From NCBI RefSeq assembly GCF_000335475.2, contig NZ_ANAH02000064.1, forward strand, positions 62,001 through 126,000: 64,000 bases of DNA. The letters run 5' to 3'. Origin of the DNA: Cystobacter fuscus DSM 2262. GTDB lineage: Bacteria; Myxococcota; Myxococcia; Myxococcales; Myxococcaceae. Position numbers and translations under genes: made by a program. Below the pieces are notes generated by a model. The model did no database searches, was not told where the DNA came from, and worked only from the letters and a program-made list of their open reading frames with translations. This document shows positions 63,785 to 64,000 of the stretch, piece after piece. Every line of letters begins with the position of its first letter. Within the stretch, counting starts at the first letter, position 1.

Positions 63785-64000
63785 TCAGAAGGTGAGCATT
63801 CGGAAGAACTCGCCCGCCATGCGTCTGCCATGCCGGGCCAGATTCGAATCCGTGCCAGAGAGAATCTCGTATCGGTAGCCATTTGGGTCAATCACGTCCA
63901 CGCCCTTGTTCCGGCTGAAATCATAGAGACGCTCGAATTGGAGTCTCACCTGATTCTCCACGTAGCGCCCCCGGGCCTCGCGTTCCAATAGCCGTGCCAG
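63785..64000 (-). CDS. C-terminal end of a toxin-like protein, cut by the window edge
   Basis: The frame is open to base 64000, so only the last 71 residues are seen. They contain NKGVDVIDPNGYRYEILSGT, where an Asp and a later Glu in a strand recall the PD-(D/E)xK nuclease fold of restriction-endonuclease-like toxins, although the Lys is not obvious. The residues before it (RYVENQVRLQFERLYDFSR) are helical. A probable immunity gene follows at 63773. The N-terminal export and delivery part must lie right of the window. Toxin identity is therefore tentative. Confidence 0.5.
   Translation of the reverse strand: MARLLEREARGRYVENQVRLQFERLYDFSRNKGVDVIDPNGYRYEILSGTDSNLARHGRRMAGEFFRMLTF

Overview
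The window is GC-rich, gene-dense DNA that fits a fruiting myxobacterium (Myxococcota, probably suborder Cystobacterineae, close to Archangium/Cystobacter). This is inferred from gene content, not from a marker gene. The signs are a gliding-motility (Glt) gene run, SitA-like polymorphic toxins with immunity genes, a DUF2381 protein next to a Hanks-type kinase, a giant Ser/Thr kinase-ATPase-histidine kinase hybrid, and many lipoproteins. I found no rRNA, tRNA, CRISPR array or intact insertion sequence.

Layout. (1) 1-6127: end of a gltD-like gene, then gltE, gltF, gltG and gltH-like genes, encoding envelope parts of the gliding (or paralogous Nfs spore-coat) machine. (2) 6138-13801: a zinc-ribbon protein, an AT-richer orphan gene, and two SitA-like toxin/immunity pairs (WHH nuclease with SUKH immunity, AHH nuclease with Imm11) on either side of an opposite-strand kinase with an altered catalytic loop. 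(3) 13911-19650, minus strand: a four-gene secreted set with a di-haem CxxCH protein, a small lipoprotein, a Tat-exported DUF1501-like protein and an alpha/beta-hydrolase lipoprotein. (4) 19972-23817: ECF sigma factor, zinc-binding anti-sigma factor, a caspase-like protease joined to a beta-rich C-terminal region, and a lipoprotein. (5) 23845-26372: a thioredoxin-fold isomerase, an FAD monooxygenase, and a debris region carrying an exact 45-bp copy of part of the isomerase gene. (6) 26373-32906: the 2177-residue hybrid kinase.

(7) 32950-37486: small ORFs, a RluA-like protein lacking the catalytic Asp, a frameshifted phosphotransferase, and a secreted glycanase. (8) 37574-46353: acyl-CoA ligase, PQQ-type sugar dehydrogenase, glycosyltransferase, and a minus-strand P450-SDR-SDR-P450 group. 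(9) 46466-55958, minus strand: a lipoprotein with NGLST repeats, a DNRLRE/DUF3616-like lipoprotein, a LysR regulator, a PNGase A-like amidase, and a PaoABC-type molybdenum aldehyde oxidoreductase. (10) 56249-64000: a sphingosine-phosphate-lyase-like enzyme coupled to a DUF819 membrane protein, a multi-spanning membrane protein, a kinase with a DUF2381 partner, and at the right edge the end of a further toxin-like gene with its probable immunity gene.

The genes work mostly as short coupled sets. Overlapping ATGA or GTGA junctions link gltD/gltE, toxin/Imm11, sigma/anti-sigma, PaoB/PaoC and lyase/DUF819, and a longer overlap links anti-sigma/caspase. All functions are read from motifs and gene order. 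No database search was run.
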